Shown here piece after piece: positions 42,818 through 52,111 of a stretch of 64,000 nucleotides of DNA. Where the stretch lies: contig NZ_CABVMM010000012.1 of the NCBI RefSeq assembly GCF_902499555.1, forward strand, positions 107,113-171,112, written 5' to 3'. Within the stretch, counting starts at the first letter, position 1. Every line of letters begins with the position of its first letter. The stretch is from Mesonia oceanica (GTDB taxonomy: Bacteria > Bacteroidota > Bacteroidia > Flavobacteriales > Flavobacteriaceae). The notes under the pieces were generated by a model, which was not told the DNA's origin, searched no databases, and saw nothing but the letters and a program-made list of their open reading frames with translations. Position numbers and translations under genes: made by a program.

Positions 42818-45274
42818 TTGAAAAAACTTTTACTGCTTTTACTTTTCTTTTGGGCAGGAATTGCTGCTGCCCAAATTTCAGGAAAAGTAACCGATGTAAA
42901 CGGAGAGCCACTACCTTACGTTAACATTTACCTAGAAAATAGTTTTACAGGAACTACCTCCAACCAAGATGGTAATTATGTATTAGAACTCAACCAACCC
43001 GGAGAATATACGCTGGTATTTCAATTTTTGAGTTTTAAAACTGAACGAAAAAAAATTACTGTTGAAAAATTCCCCTATCAACTTGATGTTAGCCTAAAGG
43101 AAGAATCGACCAGTTTAGAGGAAGTGGTGATTAATTCTAATGAAAATCCTGCCTATCGGGTGATTAGAAAAGCGATTGAAAACCGAAAAAAGAACCTCAA
43201 CAAAATTGAATCTTATAAAGCCGATTTCTATTCACGCGGACTTTGGAAGATTGAAAATGCACCGGAAAAAATCCTCGGCCAGGAAGTAGGCGACCTTGGG
43301 GGTGGATTAGACTCTACCCGAAGTGGAATTGTCTATCTTTCTGAAACAAAATCGAAAATCAAGTATCGTTCCCCGAACGATTTCCACGAGAAAATCATCG
43401 CTTCTAAAGTAAGTGGTAACGATAATGGTTTTAGTGTGAATAGTGCAAAAGACGCCGATTTCAATTTCTATAAAAATACTATTGAATTAAATGCTGAATT
43501 GGTTTCGCCCATTGCCGAATATGCTTTTAACTACTATGATTATCAATTAGAAGGAGTTTTCTATGATGATTTTGGAAATCTGATCAATAAAATAAAAGTG
43601 ATTCCTCTACGGAAAAAAGATCGTGTTTTTTCTGGTACTATTTATATTGTAGAAGAAGCTTGGGAAATTTACGGACTTGAATTAACTACCACCGGACAGG
43701 CTATCCAAGTTGCCCCAATTGAAGAGATTGCATTTAAACAAAATTTCACCTATTCTGAAGAAAATGACTTTTGGGTAAAGTTTTCCCAAACCGTTACTTT
43801 TACTTGGAAAATATTTGGTATTGGCGGGAACGGAAGGTTTTCTGCTGTATATAACAATTATGACTTTGAGCCCAATTTTCAAGAAAACGATTTTAGCCAA
43901 GAGATTTTAAGTTTTGCTGAAAATGCCAATAAAAAAGATTCCCTCTACTGGCAAGATATTCGTCCCATTCCTTTAACTACTGAAGAGATGAACGATTATG
44001 TAAAGAAAGATAGCATTCAGGAAATTCGGGAATCTAAAACCTATAAAGATTCGGTAGATCGGGAACGAAATAAATTTGGGATTACCGATGTGATATTTGG
44101 ATACGGTTACAGAAATTCTTTCAAACAATATTCGTGGAATATTAGTGGTCCCGTAGAAGGTATCCGTTTTAATACCGTACAAGGTTGGAATACTACGCTT
44201 TCTGCCAATTTCACCAAATGGAAAGATGATTATAACAAATATTGGAGTGTAAACGCTTCTGCCAATTATGGTCTTGCCGATGAAAGATTAAGGCTTGCGG
44301 GTGGAATTACCAGAAAATTTAATAACCAGTCAAAACCTTATTTACAAGTTCGTGGAGGTATTGAAGCCAAGCAAATCAACAACACCGAACCTATTTCTTC
44401 TTTAGTTAGCACTGCGGCTTCGCTTTTATTTGATAAAAATTATTTAAAAATTTACGACCGTACTTTTGTAGAAGCTAATTATTCAGAAGAACTTTTTAAT
44501 GGATTCCGTTTCTATGCTTCCACTTCTTTTGAAAGACGGGAAGCCTTATTTGATGATCCTGAAATTATTGAAGATGAAGAAGAATATACTTCCAACAATC
44601 CATTGGCTCCAAATGATTTTAATTCAGCTCCATTTCAAGATCATAACATCGCGAAAGTTAGTGTAACGGGAAGAATTAATTTTGACCAAAAGTATTATAA
44701 TTATCCGGACGGAAAATATAATGTAACCAATAGTGATTACCCAACTTTATACCTAAGTTACGAAAAGGGTTTTGCTTCTACGATTGACGATTATAATTTT
44801 GATTTGTTTAAGATTTCTGCTAGACAGCAAGTAAGTTTACAGAATAAAGGAGATTTGGAATATGCCCTAAACGCAGGAAAATTCTTAAATGGCGATGATA
44901 TTTCCTTAATTGATTATAAACATTTCAACGGAAATTTAACACATATAAAATTAGACCCGACGGTGAGTCAGTTTAACTTACTTCCCTATTATGGTTATAG
45001 CGCCAACGATGCTTATGCAGAACTTCACGCCGAACATAATTTTAAAGGCTATATTTTAGGAAAAATACCAGGACTAAATGCACTTAATTTTAATATGGTG
45101 ATTGGTACGCATGCACTTTGGAGTACAGGCTTGAAGCCTTATTCTGAATATTCGGTAGGAATTGATAATATTGGTTTTGGCAAATACCGTTTGTTAAGGG
45201 TAGATTATGTAAAAGCTTATCAAGGGGGTTGGCTTGACGGTGGCGTCATGTTTGGCCTAAGCATTGGTTTGTAA
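42818..45274 (+). CDS. DUF5686 outer-membrane protein with carboxypeptidase-regulatory domain
   Basis: An 818-residue protein starting at TTG. The signal peptide ends IAAAQ. About residues 20-105 form a carboxypeptidase-regulatory-like beta-sandwich (GKVTDVNGEPLPYVNIYL, GTTSNQDGNYVL), as found at the N terminus of TonB-linked receptors. The remainder is DUF5686, with a C-terminal barrel-like region rich in aromatic strands and ending GVMFGLSIGL. No TonB plug is recognised. The function is unknown; envelope or surface uptake is likely. The stop overlaps the next start. Confidence 0.85.
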   Translation: MKKLLLLLLFFWAGIAAAQISGKVTDVNGEPLPYVNIYLENSFTGTTSNQDGNYVLELNQPGEYTLVFQFLSFKTERKKITVEKFPYQLDVSLKEESTSLEEVVINSNENPAYRVIRKAIENRKKNLNKIESYKADFYSRGLWKIENAPEKILGQEVGDLGGGLDSTRSGIVYLSETKSKIKYRSPNDFHEKIIASKVSGNDNGFSVNSAKDADFNFYKNTIELNAELVSPIAEYAFNYYDYQLEGVFYDDFGNLINKIKVIPLRKKDRVFSGTIYIVEEAWEIYGLELTTTGQAIQVAPIEEIAFKQNFTYSEENDFWVKFSQTVTFTWKIFGIGGNGRFSAVYNNYDFEPNFQENDFSQEILSFAENANKKDSLYWQDIRPIPLTTEEMNDYVKKDSIQEIRESKTYKDSVDRERNKFGITDVIFGYGYRNSFKQYSWNISGPVEGIRFNTVQGWNTTLSANFTKWKDDYNKYWSVNASANYGLADERLRLAGGITRKFNNQSKPYLQVRGGIEAKQINNTEPISSLVSTAASLLFDKNYLKIYDRTFVEANYSEELFNGFRFYASTSFERREALFDDPEIIEDEEEYTSNNPLAPNDFNSAPFQDHNIAKVSVTGRINFDQKYYNYPDGKYNVTNSDYPTLYLSYEKGFASTIDDYNFDLFKISARQQVSLQNKGDLEYALNAGKFLNGDDISLIDYKHFNGNLTHIKLDPTVSQFNLLPYYGYSANDAYAELHAEHNFKGYILGKIPGLNALNFNMVIGTHALWSTGLKPYSEYSVGIDNIGFGKYRLLRVDYVKAYQGGWLDGGVMFGLSIGL

Positions 45275-46218
45275 TGAAATCGCAGAAGTTTAAATGTTTA
45301 CGGAAATTAGTCTGGTTATGCAGTATTCTTTTGCTGGCTTTATCACTATTACCTAACCTGATTCCTGAATATTGGTTGATTGATATTTTTTCAAATTTTA
45401 AGCTTCAATATTTAGCGGTTTCTATTTTTTGCTTTGTGATGGTTATTTTTCTATTCCAAAAAAAATGGCCGGCAATGCTAGTTTTATTAATAAGTATCGG
45501 GTGGAATTCCTATTATATTCTCCCTTACTATTTCAGTAATAAAAATGAACACAAGGAAGCTGAACATCAACTAAAAATTAGCAGCATTAATTTACTTTCC
45601 AGTAATGCTGAAGTAAATTTGGTTGAAAAATACATTCAACAAGAAAATCCAACTGTAATCATTTTAATGGAACTTACTCCACAGTGGGAAATTCTTTTAA
45701 AGGATATTATTCAGAATTATCCTTATCATCATTTAGTTCCCCGAGAAGATAATTTTGGAATTGCCGTTTTAAGCAAACATCCTCTAAAAGCTAAAACAGC
45801 TTACTTTGGGATCAATCAAAAACCTTCCATAGTAAGTGAATTAAATTTCAATGCTAAAAAGCTCACGATAGTCGCCACACACCCTGCTGCACCTGTAGAT
45901 GAAAAAGCCTTTGAGCTAAGAAATCTGCAGATGAATAATCTTATGGAAAGTCGATTGAATTTTTCAGATTATTTGGTAGTGATAGGAGATTTCAATAATT
46001 CTTCTTTTTCCAATCATTTTCAAAAGTTATTAGAAGCGAATTTAAAAGACAGTCGACTAGGTTTTGGGTTACTTCCTACGTGGCCGGCCAATTTCACTCC
46101 ACTTCAAACTACGTTAGATCATTGTTTAGTTTCTAAAAATATAAATGTGATCGATAGAACGGTTGGGCAAAATGTAGGTTCAGACCATCTTCCTATTTCT
46201 GTAACAATAGAGTTCTGA
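45274..46218 (+). CDS. Endonuclease/exonuclease/phosphatase-family membrane protein (second)
   Basis: A 314-residue protein with three N-terminal hydrophobic segments (about residues 12-88) and an EEP domain: SSINLLSSNAEV, IILMELTPQWE (catalytic Glu), ATHPAAP, IGDFNNSSFS, TLDHCLVS and SDHLPISV. The architecture matches that of the minus-strand gene at 26568. It overlaps the DUF5686 stop by one base. The substrate is unknown. Confidence 0.88.
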   Translation: MKSQKFKCLRKLVWLCSILLLALSLLPNLIPEYWLIDIFSNFKLQYLAVSIFCFVMVIFLFQKKWPAMLVLLISIGWNSYYILPYYFSNKNEHKEAEHQLKISSINLLSSNAEVNLVEKYIQQENPTVIILMELTPQWEILLKDIIQNYPYHHLVPREDNFGIAVLSKHPLKAKTAYFGINQKPSIVSELNFNAKKLTIVATHPAAPVDEKAFELRNLQMNNLMESRLNFSDYLVVIGDFNNSSFSNHFQKLLEANLKDSRLGFGLLPTWPANFTPLQTTLDHCLVSKNINVIDRTVGQNVGSDHLPISVTIEF

Positions 46219-46317
46219 GAAATAGGTCTTTCAAATTTTACTGAATAAAATTCTTCAGTAAACTACATAAATTATAATTTAATATCTTTAAAGTTCATCG
46301 AAAATTTCCTTTTTACT

Positions 46318-47796
46318 ATGAACTATTATTTCAAAATAATTTTTATCGTTTTAGCCATAAATTTTGTTAGCTGCGAGAAAGAAAAGGATTTTGTGGTCAT
46401 TAACGGAAAAATAAGTGGCGACATTCCCCAGCAAATAGAGTATAGCTTACCTATTAACGGTATCGATTTTTTTGGAATTAAAGATTCGGTACAGCCCGAT
46501 TCATTAGGTAATTTCAAAATAAAACTCCAGTTAGAAAAAACCAGTTTTGTAGAGTTTTTCAATGACCTGAAATATTATGGCACTTTAATTACAGAACCAC
46601 ACAAAAATTATAATATACAAATCAATATTAGAGATTCAATAGATTTTAATGTACAAGGTAAAACTAGTCAAGCGCAGAAAACTTATAACAAGTTATCTAG
46701 CAAAACTTTATTAGATGGTTATTTTTCAGAGGAGTCCTCTAAATATAAAACCGATTCTATTGCAAAAAATATAAAAGAAAAGATAAATAAGAATAAAAAT
46801 AAAGAGCTAGCTCAATTTCAACAACTTTACAAACAAAAGAAGATTTCTAACAACTTTTATCAACTTATAAAAAATGACAGGGAATATTACTATGCAGGAG
46901 CTTTAGTAGATATTGGTTATAATAATTATAGACTAGATAAACTTGGTAGAAATAAACTAACGGAAAAAGAATATTCAAAACTTTTGAGAGATGCGTATAA
47001 AATTAAACCTGCCACTAATGAAAATCTAATGAGTTCTCCTTGGTTTTATTTTTATACACAACTATTTTTAATATACAAAGATTATTATGAAGAAAAAAAC
47101 AGCGTGGAAGATATCGGTAGAATGATGGCATCAGGAAAATATAATTCACATTTCATGAATTTAGCTAATAAATATCTACCTCAATCTAATTATGAATATT
47201 TCTTTGCTGCTCATTTAATATTTGTGAGTACGTACAATAACTTTGAAAAAGAATTGATTGATCTCTTTGAAGTATTTAAAAAAGAATTTCCTAATAGTCC
47301 CTACACCAACTATGTAAAAACTTATATAGCTCCAGTTATAGCTTATCATGAAAAACAAAAAGAAGATTTTAACAAGGACACTATTTTCTTAGATCATCAA
47401 AAATTTACTTCTTTAAACAGCATCGCCCAAGAACTTCAAAGCGAACGGATTTATGTTGATATCTGGGCCAGTTGGTGTGCTCCCTGCAAAGAAGAGTTTA
47501 AACATAGTGATGATTTATACAACCTATTGCAATCCAATAATATTCCTGTAGTCTATATTTCTATTGATGAAGAAAATAGAGTCACCCAATGGAAGGAAAT
47601 CATTAAATTTTTTAATTTAAAAGGATATCACCTAAGAGCAGAAAAAGCTTTAGTGGATGAACTCAAAGAATTAAAAGGAACCAAAAATTTTGGAGTCCCT
47701 TGGCATTTTGTAATCGATAGCGAAGGAAATATTATCGAAAAATATGTAGATGGTGCTTCCAATACCACAAAGCTAAAAAGCCAATTAAAATTATAA
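46318..47796 (+). CDS. Thioredoxin-domain lipoprotein (TlpA-like)
   Basis: A 492-residue lipoprotein (NFVSC, Cys19). The N-terminal part resembles DUF4369 (INGKISGDIPQQIEYSLP), then comes a long helical middle region, and the C-terminal TlpA-like thioredoxin domain has WASWCAPCKEEF with C387 and C390 and a VPWHFVID strand with the cis-Pro. It is a periplasmic disulfide reductase of the type numerous in Bacteroidota. It is a single gene closed by a clear terminator. Confidence 0.87.
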   Translation: MNYYFKIIFIVLAINFVSCEKEKDFVVINGKISGDIPQQIEYSLPINGIDFFGIKDSVQPDSLGNFKIKLQLEKTSFVEFFNDLKYYGTLITEPHKNYNIQINIRDSIDFNVQGKTSQAQKTYNKLSSKTLLDGYFSEESSKYKTDSIAKNIKEKINKNKNKELAQFQQLYKQKKISNNFYQLIKNDREYYYAGALVDIGYNNYRLDKLGRNKLTEKEYSKLLRDAYKIKPATNENLMSSPWFYFYTQLFLIYKDYYEEKNSVEDIGRMMASGKYNSHFMNLANKYLPQSNYEYFFAAHLIFVSTYNNFEKELIDLFEVFKKEFPNSPYTNYVKTYIAPVIAYHEKQKEDFNKDTIFLDHQKFTSLNSIAQELQSERIYVDIWASWCAPCKEEFKHSDDLYNLLQSNNIPVVYISIDEENRVTQWKEIIKFFNLKGYHLRAEKALVDELKELKGTKNFGVPWHFVIDSEGNIIEKYVDGASNTTKLKSQLKL

Positions 47797-47809
47797 TTAG
47801 ATGCCCAAA

Positions 47810-47841
47810 AAAACCTTCAGCTATTTTTAACTGAAGGTTTT
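47810..47841 (+). terminator. Rho-independent terminator after the thioredoxin-domain gene
   Basis: Perfect 11-bp arms AAAACCTTCAG and CTGAAGGTTTT around a ten-base loop. It lies 14 bases after the stop codon. The 106 bases that follow up to the barrel gene show nothing else. Confidence 0.85.
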
Positions 47842-47947
47842 AAAATTCATTTATTATATCAAAATGCTAACAAATTAAAAGCTTCGGTACAAAATCTTTT
47901 ATAAAGATTTCACTCAGCCTCCGATATTTTCTTAAATCAACTCATTT

Positions 47948-48490
47948 CTAAAAGAAAGAATAGCCTAAAGCTAATGAAATTACTTTATTCTTTCCATCTA
48001 CACCATCAAAGGTATCATTCAATCCTAAATTATAACGAGCATCTACGCGTAAGCCAAAAGGTAAATCGTAGCCAACTCCTAAGGCTGCCGACATATCAAA
48101 ATCATTAGCTTCTATTTGACTTTCTATATCATCAGCGGCAGGAAAATCATCATTGACCACAAACCCGAACTGAGGTCCTACTTGTAAATTGAGTCCGCCA
48201 ATTAAATAATATTTTAAAATTACCGGTACATTCACATAATCTACATGAACATCACCAAAATCTGAATCTCCCCCTTGTTGTGAATAGAGTAATTCTGGTT
48301 GAATTGCCCAATTATCATTAAATTTTAATGCTACAAAAGCTCCGGCCAATATTCCTGTTCTATTATCTATATTATCGGCATCACTCAAATTTGAAAAGTT
48401 GGCACCGGCTTTTAATCCGAAATCAAATTCTTGGGCTTGAGCAATTCCCATACTTCCTAAGATAACTACAATTGCAAATAATTTTTTCAT
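47948..48490 (-). CDS. Small outer-membrane beta-barrel (porin-family) protein
   Basis: The start is at the ATG at 48490, which directly precedes a signal peptide (cleavage after AQA); the frame is open 13 codons further but is not signal-like. The protein has 180 residues of the OMP_b-brl_2 type: FGLKAGANFSNLS, WAIQPELLYSQQGG, YVNVPVILKYYLIGGLNLQV, ending LALGYSFF with a terminal Phe. Its role is structural or transport; nothing specific can be said. Confidence 0.87.
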   Translation of the reverse strand: MKKLFAIVVILGSMGIAQAQEFDFGLKAGANFSNLSDADNIDNRTGILAGAFVALKFNDNWAIQPELLYSQQGGDSDFGDVHVDYVNVPVILKYYLIGGLNLQVGPQFGFVVNDDFPAADDIESQIEANDFDMSAALGVGYDLPFGLRVDARYNLGLNDTFDGVDGKNKVISLALGYSFF

Positions 48491-48576
48491 ACCAAATGGT
48501 TTTAAGTTTTCAATAAAAGTAAAGAACAACTTCTTTAACTTTCTTATTAAATTCTTAAATAATCAGGACGTAAATG

Positions 48577-49218
48577 CTAATTTTTATCTTCTAGCATAGG
48601 TACAAACCGAAACTCTCCAAATTCCTTTTTCTCAAATTCTTTAGCAGATTTACGTATAAAAAGCGTCATAATTTGGGGGTCGTCACCAACGGGAATAACT
48701 AACTTCCCTCCCACTTTTAATTGCGCCAATAAAGGATTGGGCACAAAGGGAGCGCCGGCGGTCACTATTATTTTATGAAAAGGTGCATAATCGGGTAAGC
48801 CTTTATACCCATCACCAAAATTTAAATATTTAGGTCGGTAGCCAATCTGAGTCAAAAAACGTTTGGTTTTACGATACAATTCTTGTTGACGTTCAATAGA
48901 ATAAACCTTTGCGCCCAACTCACACAAAACAGCAGTTTGGTAACCACTTCCTGTTCCAATTTCCAATACTTTTTCTCCCGGTTTTACTTCTAGCAATTCA
49001 GACTGAAAAGCCACCGTAAACGGCTGTGAAATGGTTTGATCTGCGGCAATAGGAAAAGCTTTATCCTGATAGGCGTGATCTTCAAAAGAGCTGTCCATAA
49101 ACAAATGTCGCGGTATTTTAGCAATGGCCGCCAAGACTTTTTCATCTTGAATGCCTTTTTCTTTTACCACTTCCACTAGTTGTTTACGTTTTCCCTGATG
49201 TCTAAATGTATCTTTCAA
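48577..49218 (-). CDS. pcm: Protein-L-isoaspartate O-methyltransferase
   Basis: Repairs isomerised Asp/Asn residues with S-adenosylmethionine. The start is placed at TTG 49218, giving MKDTFRHQGKRKQLVE, the usual opening. An in-frame ATG at 49281 would add 21 residues (rich in Leu and Asn) that do not fit the family, but it cannot be excluded. Motifs are ISQPFTVAFQSEL, EIGTGSGYQTAVL (AdoMet) and IIVTAGAPFVPNPLLAQL. The length of 213 residues is typical. Confidence 0.92.
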   Translation of the reverse strand: MKDTFRHQGKRKQLVEVVKEKGIQDEKVLAAIAKIPRHLFMDSSFEDHAYQDKAFPIAADQTISQPFTVAFQSELLEVKPGEKVLEIGTGSGYQTAVLCELGAKVYSIERQQELYRKTKRFLTQIGYRPKYLNFGDGYKGLPDYAPFHKIIVTAGAPFVPNPLLAQLKVGGKLVIPVGDDPQIMTLFIRKSAKEFEKKEFGEFRFVPMLEDKN

Positions 49219-49345
49219 AAGCTGATTATTTAAGACAAAAATAGCTAATTTTAACAAAGAATTTCGGCTATTCAATTTCAAAAAAACGAGTAGTTTTTAA
49301 CAGTCGCGGTAAACAATTCAGAATGAATTAATTTTAAGTAGGGTT

Positions 49346-50095
49346 TTACATACTCATCGCTAAACTTCCATTTTTGTAATAGCCTTTCTCTTCTACCTGT
49401 CCTTCTTTATCTAAATAAAAACCATAACCTTCCTGATCGCCTTTTTTCCAAAAACCAATATATTTTCTGCCACTAGGGAAAACATAAACACCAAACTGCT
49501 CTCGGATCCCCAGAATAAATTGCCCAAAATACTGACCGTTGTCGCTATAAGTAGCTAAAGCCGGATATTTTACACTTTCGAAAGCAAAAAAGCCAATGGT
49601 AATCGAATTAATTTTCGTGTTCTTCTTTATACCGAAGCCATTTAAACAATCACCTATACAATTAGCAGCGTTGGCTTTTTTCTCTCGGTACATCCCTAAA
49701 TTGTCTTCAATAGAAGTTCCGTTTTTAAAAGTTTTGGCCCAAACAATATTGCCATTCTTTAATTGAAAAGCTCCTCCTTCAGGCACTCCTTTTCTATAAT
49801 TTTCAAGTGTTACCGTAGCATCTAATTGGTTAAACGTGATCATAGAACCATCTATTTGATGCTTTCTATTATAGTTTTTATATTCTAATGTACCATCGGC
49901 TCTTTTCAACATATAAGGCCCCACCGCCAAATTATCCATAAAAAAACCGTGAATCACATCACCATTGGTATTCGTTATACTTTTAAACGTAATTTCATCA
50001 AAATCTTTCTTTTTTATTTGCTTGGCAAAATCGATTTGAGCATTTCCAAAAAGAGAACTAAAAATTAATAGTAACAGAAGTATTTTTTTCATCAT
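49346..50095 (-). CDS. Exported MORN-repeat-like protein
   Basis: A 249-residue protein with a signal peptide ending GNAQ. The C-terminal half holds MORN-like hairpins (GQYFGQFILGIREQFGVYVF, GRKYIGFWKKGDQEGYGFYL, VEEKGYYKNG), and weaker ones lie in the N-terminal half. Two cysteines (NCIGDCLNGFG) lie in the middle. MORN motifs often bind lipids or proteins; the role here is unknown. It is a single gene, divergent from the oxidoreductase gene. Confidence 0.72.
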   Translation of the reverse strand: MMKKILLLLLIFSSLFGNAQIDFAKQIKKKDFDEITFKSITNTNGDVIHGFFMDNLAVGPYMLKRADGTLEYKNYNRKHQIDGSMITFNQLDATVTLENYRKGVPEGGAFQLKNGNIVWAKTFKNGTSIEDNLGMYREKKANAANCIGDCLNGFGIKKNTKINSITIGFFAFESVKYPALATYSDNGQYFGQFILGIREQFGVYVFPSGRKYIGFWKKGDQEGYGFYLDKEGQVEEKGYYKNGSLAMSM

Positions 50096-50195
50096 AAATT
50101 ATTTAGATGCTAAAATTCTGAAGAAATGATAGGTAAAGAAATACGGCAATTGACCTATTTCTATAAAATTACTACTACAGCTTTAAAAGAAATAG

Positions 50196-50203
50196 TATTT
50201 TTG
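50196..50203 (+). promoter_or_regulatory. Promoter -7 box TATTTTTG for the oxidoreductase operon
   Basis: An exact TAnnTTTG match 19 bases before the ATG of the Gfo/Idh/MocA gene, in the divergent gap. The -33 element is not clear. Confidence 0.5.
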
Positions 50204-50222
50204 TGTAAAACATTTAATAAAT

Positions 50223-51188
50223 ATGCTGAAAGTAGGAGTTTTAGGCGCCGGTCATTTAGGAAAAATTCACCTTCGTCTATTAAATCAATCTGAAAAATAT
50301 GAACTCATCGGTTTTCATGATGCCAATGAAAAATACGCTGAAGAAGTTGCTAAAGAATTTAACTATAAAAGTTTTACTTCCCTCGATGATTTACTTCAAG
50401 AAGTAGATGTAATCGATATTGTAACTCCTACCTTTTCTCATTACAATACGGCGGTAAAGGCGATTGAAGCCGGAAAACATTTCTTTGTAGAAAAACCTAT
50501 TACCAACACAGTAGAAGAAGCCGAGCAACTTACCAAAATGGCACACGCCAAAGGCGTAAAAGGCCAAGTAGGTCATGTAGAGCGTTTTAACCCGGCATTT
50601 CAGGCCGTCAACCATAAGATAGACCACCCGATGTTTATTGAAGCACACCGGTTGGCAGAATTCAATCCACGGGGAACCGATGTTCCTGTAGTACTCGATT
50701 TAATGATTCACGATATCGATGCGATTTTAAGTGTGGTAAAATCAAAAGTGAAAAAAGTAAATGCCAGCGGAGTTTCTGTAATTAGCGACACTCCAGATAT
50801 TGCCAATGCGCGTATCGAATTTGAAAATGGTTGCGTAGCCAATCTTACGGCAAGTAGGATTTCCTTAAAAAACATGCGTAAATCAAGGTTTTTTCAGCGG
50901 GATGCATACATTTCAGTAGATTTTCTAGAGAAAAAATGTGAAGTGGTAAAAATGAAAGATGCTCCAGAACAACCTGATGAATTTGCGATGATTCTTCAAA
51001 ATGCGGAAGGCGTAAAAAAACAAATCTATTTTGATAATCCTGAAGTAGATGAAAACAACGCCATTTTAGACGAACTGGAAACTTTTGCCGACGCTATCAA
51101 TAACAATACTACGCCCATTGTAACTTTAGAACAAGGTACGCAAGCACTTCGGGTAGCGAAAATGGTTATTGATAGTTTTGATAAATAA
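50223..51188 (+). CDS. Gfo/Idh/MocA-family oxidoreductase
   Basis: A 321-residue NAD(P)-dependent dehydrogenase. The Rossmann motif GVLGAGHLGKIHLRLL is followed by EKPITNTVEEAEQL (Lys of the family) and the substrate domain VGHVERFNPAFQAV, then VVLDLMIHDIDAILSVV with the catalytic His. The sugar or inositol substrate cannot be deduced. It begins a plus-strand run with the hydroxybutyryl-CoA dehydrogenase 24 bases downstream. Confidence 0.92.
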   Translation: MLKVGVLGAGHLGKIHLRLLNQSEKYELIGFHDANEKYAEEVAKEFNYKSFTSLDDLLQEVDVIDIVTPTFSHYNTAVKAIEAGKHFFVEKPITNTVEEAEQLTKMAHAKGVKGQVGHVERFNPAFQAVNHKIDHPMFIEAHRLAEFNPRGTDVPVVLDLMIHDIDAILSVVKSKVKKVNASGVSVISDTPDIANARIEFENGCVANLTASRISLKNMRKSRFFQRDAYISVDFLEKKCEVVKMKDAPEQPDEFAMILQNAEGVKKQIYFDNPEVDENNAILDELETFADAINNNTTPIVTLEQGTQALRVAKMVIDSFDK

Positions 51189-51212
51189 AAATCAATCTTA
51201 AATAAATTTATA

Positions 51213-52103
51213 ATGAAAAATATAGCAGTTATCGGAGCCGGAACTATGGGAAATGGTATAGCACATACTTTTGCCCAATTTGGTTACGAAGTACAACTTA
51301 TTGATATTTCTGAAAAAGGAATTGAAAGAGGAATGGCCACTATTTCTAAAAATTTAGATAGAATGGTTGCCAAAGAAAAAATTACCGAAGAAGATAAAAA
51401 ACAAACCTTAGCCAATATTACTACCTCTACTTCTATTGAAGAGGGTGTAAAAAATGTAGATTTAGTAGTAGAAGCTGCTACGGAAAATGAAAAAATTAAA
51501 CTGGATATTTTTAGAACGCTAGATGCAGCTTGTAAAGAGGATGCGATTTTAGCTTCTAACACCAGTTCTATTTCTATTACTAAAATTGCCGCCGTTACCA
51601 AGCGACCTAAACAAGTAATCGGGATGCACTTTATGAATCCGGTGCCTATTATGAAATTGGTAGAGATTATTAGAGGTTATAACACTAGCGACGAAGTGAC
51701 CAATACAATTATGGAGCTTTCCACCAAACTGAATAAAGTTCCTACCGAAGTAAATGATTACCCTGGGTTTGTAGCAAACCGTATTCTTATGCCAATGATT
51801 AATGAAGCCATTGAAACACTTTACAATGGCGTTGCCGGTGTTCAAGAAATCGACACGGTGATGAAATTAGGAATGGCACATCCTATGGGACCTTTACAAT
51901 TAGCAGATTTTATTGGTTTGGACGTTTGCCATTCGATTTTAGAAGTGATGTACGATGGCTTTAAAAATCCAAAATATGCACCATGTCCATTATTGGTGAA
52001 TATGGTAAGAGCCGGAAAATTAGGTGTGAAATCCGGTGAAGGTTTTTACGACTATTCAGAAAGTAGAAAAGCAGAACATGTTTCCGCTCAATTTAAAGCT
52101 TAA
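51213..52103 (+). CDS. 3-hydroxybutyryl-CoA dehydrogenase (PaaH/FadB N-type)
   Basis: A 296-residue enzyme that oxidises 3-hydroxyacyl-CoA with NAD. It has VIGAGTMGNGIAH, EAATENEKIKLDIF, ASNTSSISITKIA, the catalytic IGMHFMNPVPIMKLVEII, and the C-terminal NRILMPMINEAIETL and MAHPMGPLQLADFIGLD. It may act in butanoate, amino-acid or poly-hydroxybutyrate metabolism. It lies nine bases before the DUF1015 gene. Confidence 0.94.
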   Translation: MKNIAVIGAGTMGNGIAHTFAQFGYEVQLIDISEKGIERGMATISKNLDRMVAKEKITEEDKKQTLANITTSTSIEEGVKNVDLVVEAATENEKIKLDIFRTLDAACKEDAILASNTSSISITKIAAVTKRPKQVIGMHFMNPVPIMKLVEIIRGYNTSDEVTNTIMELSTKLNKVPTEVNDYPGFVANRILMPMINEAIETLYNGVAGVQEIDTVMKLGMAHPMGPLQLADFIGLDVCHSILEVMYDGFKNPKYAPCPLLVNMVRAGKLGVKSGEGFYDYSESRKAEHVSAQFKA

Positions 52104-52111
52104 CTAAATTT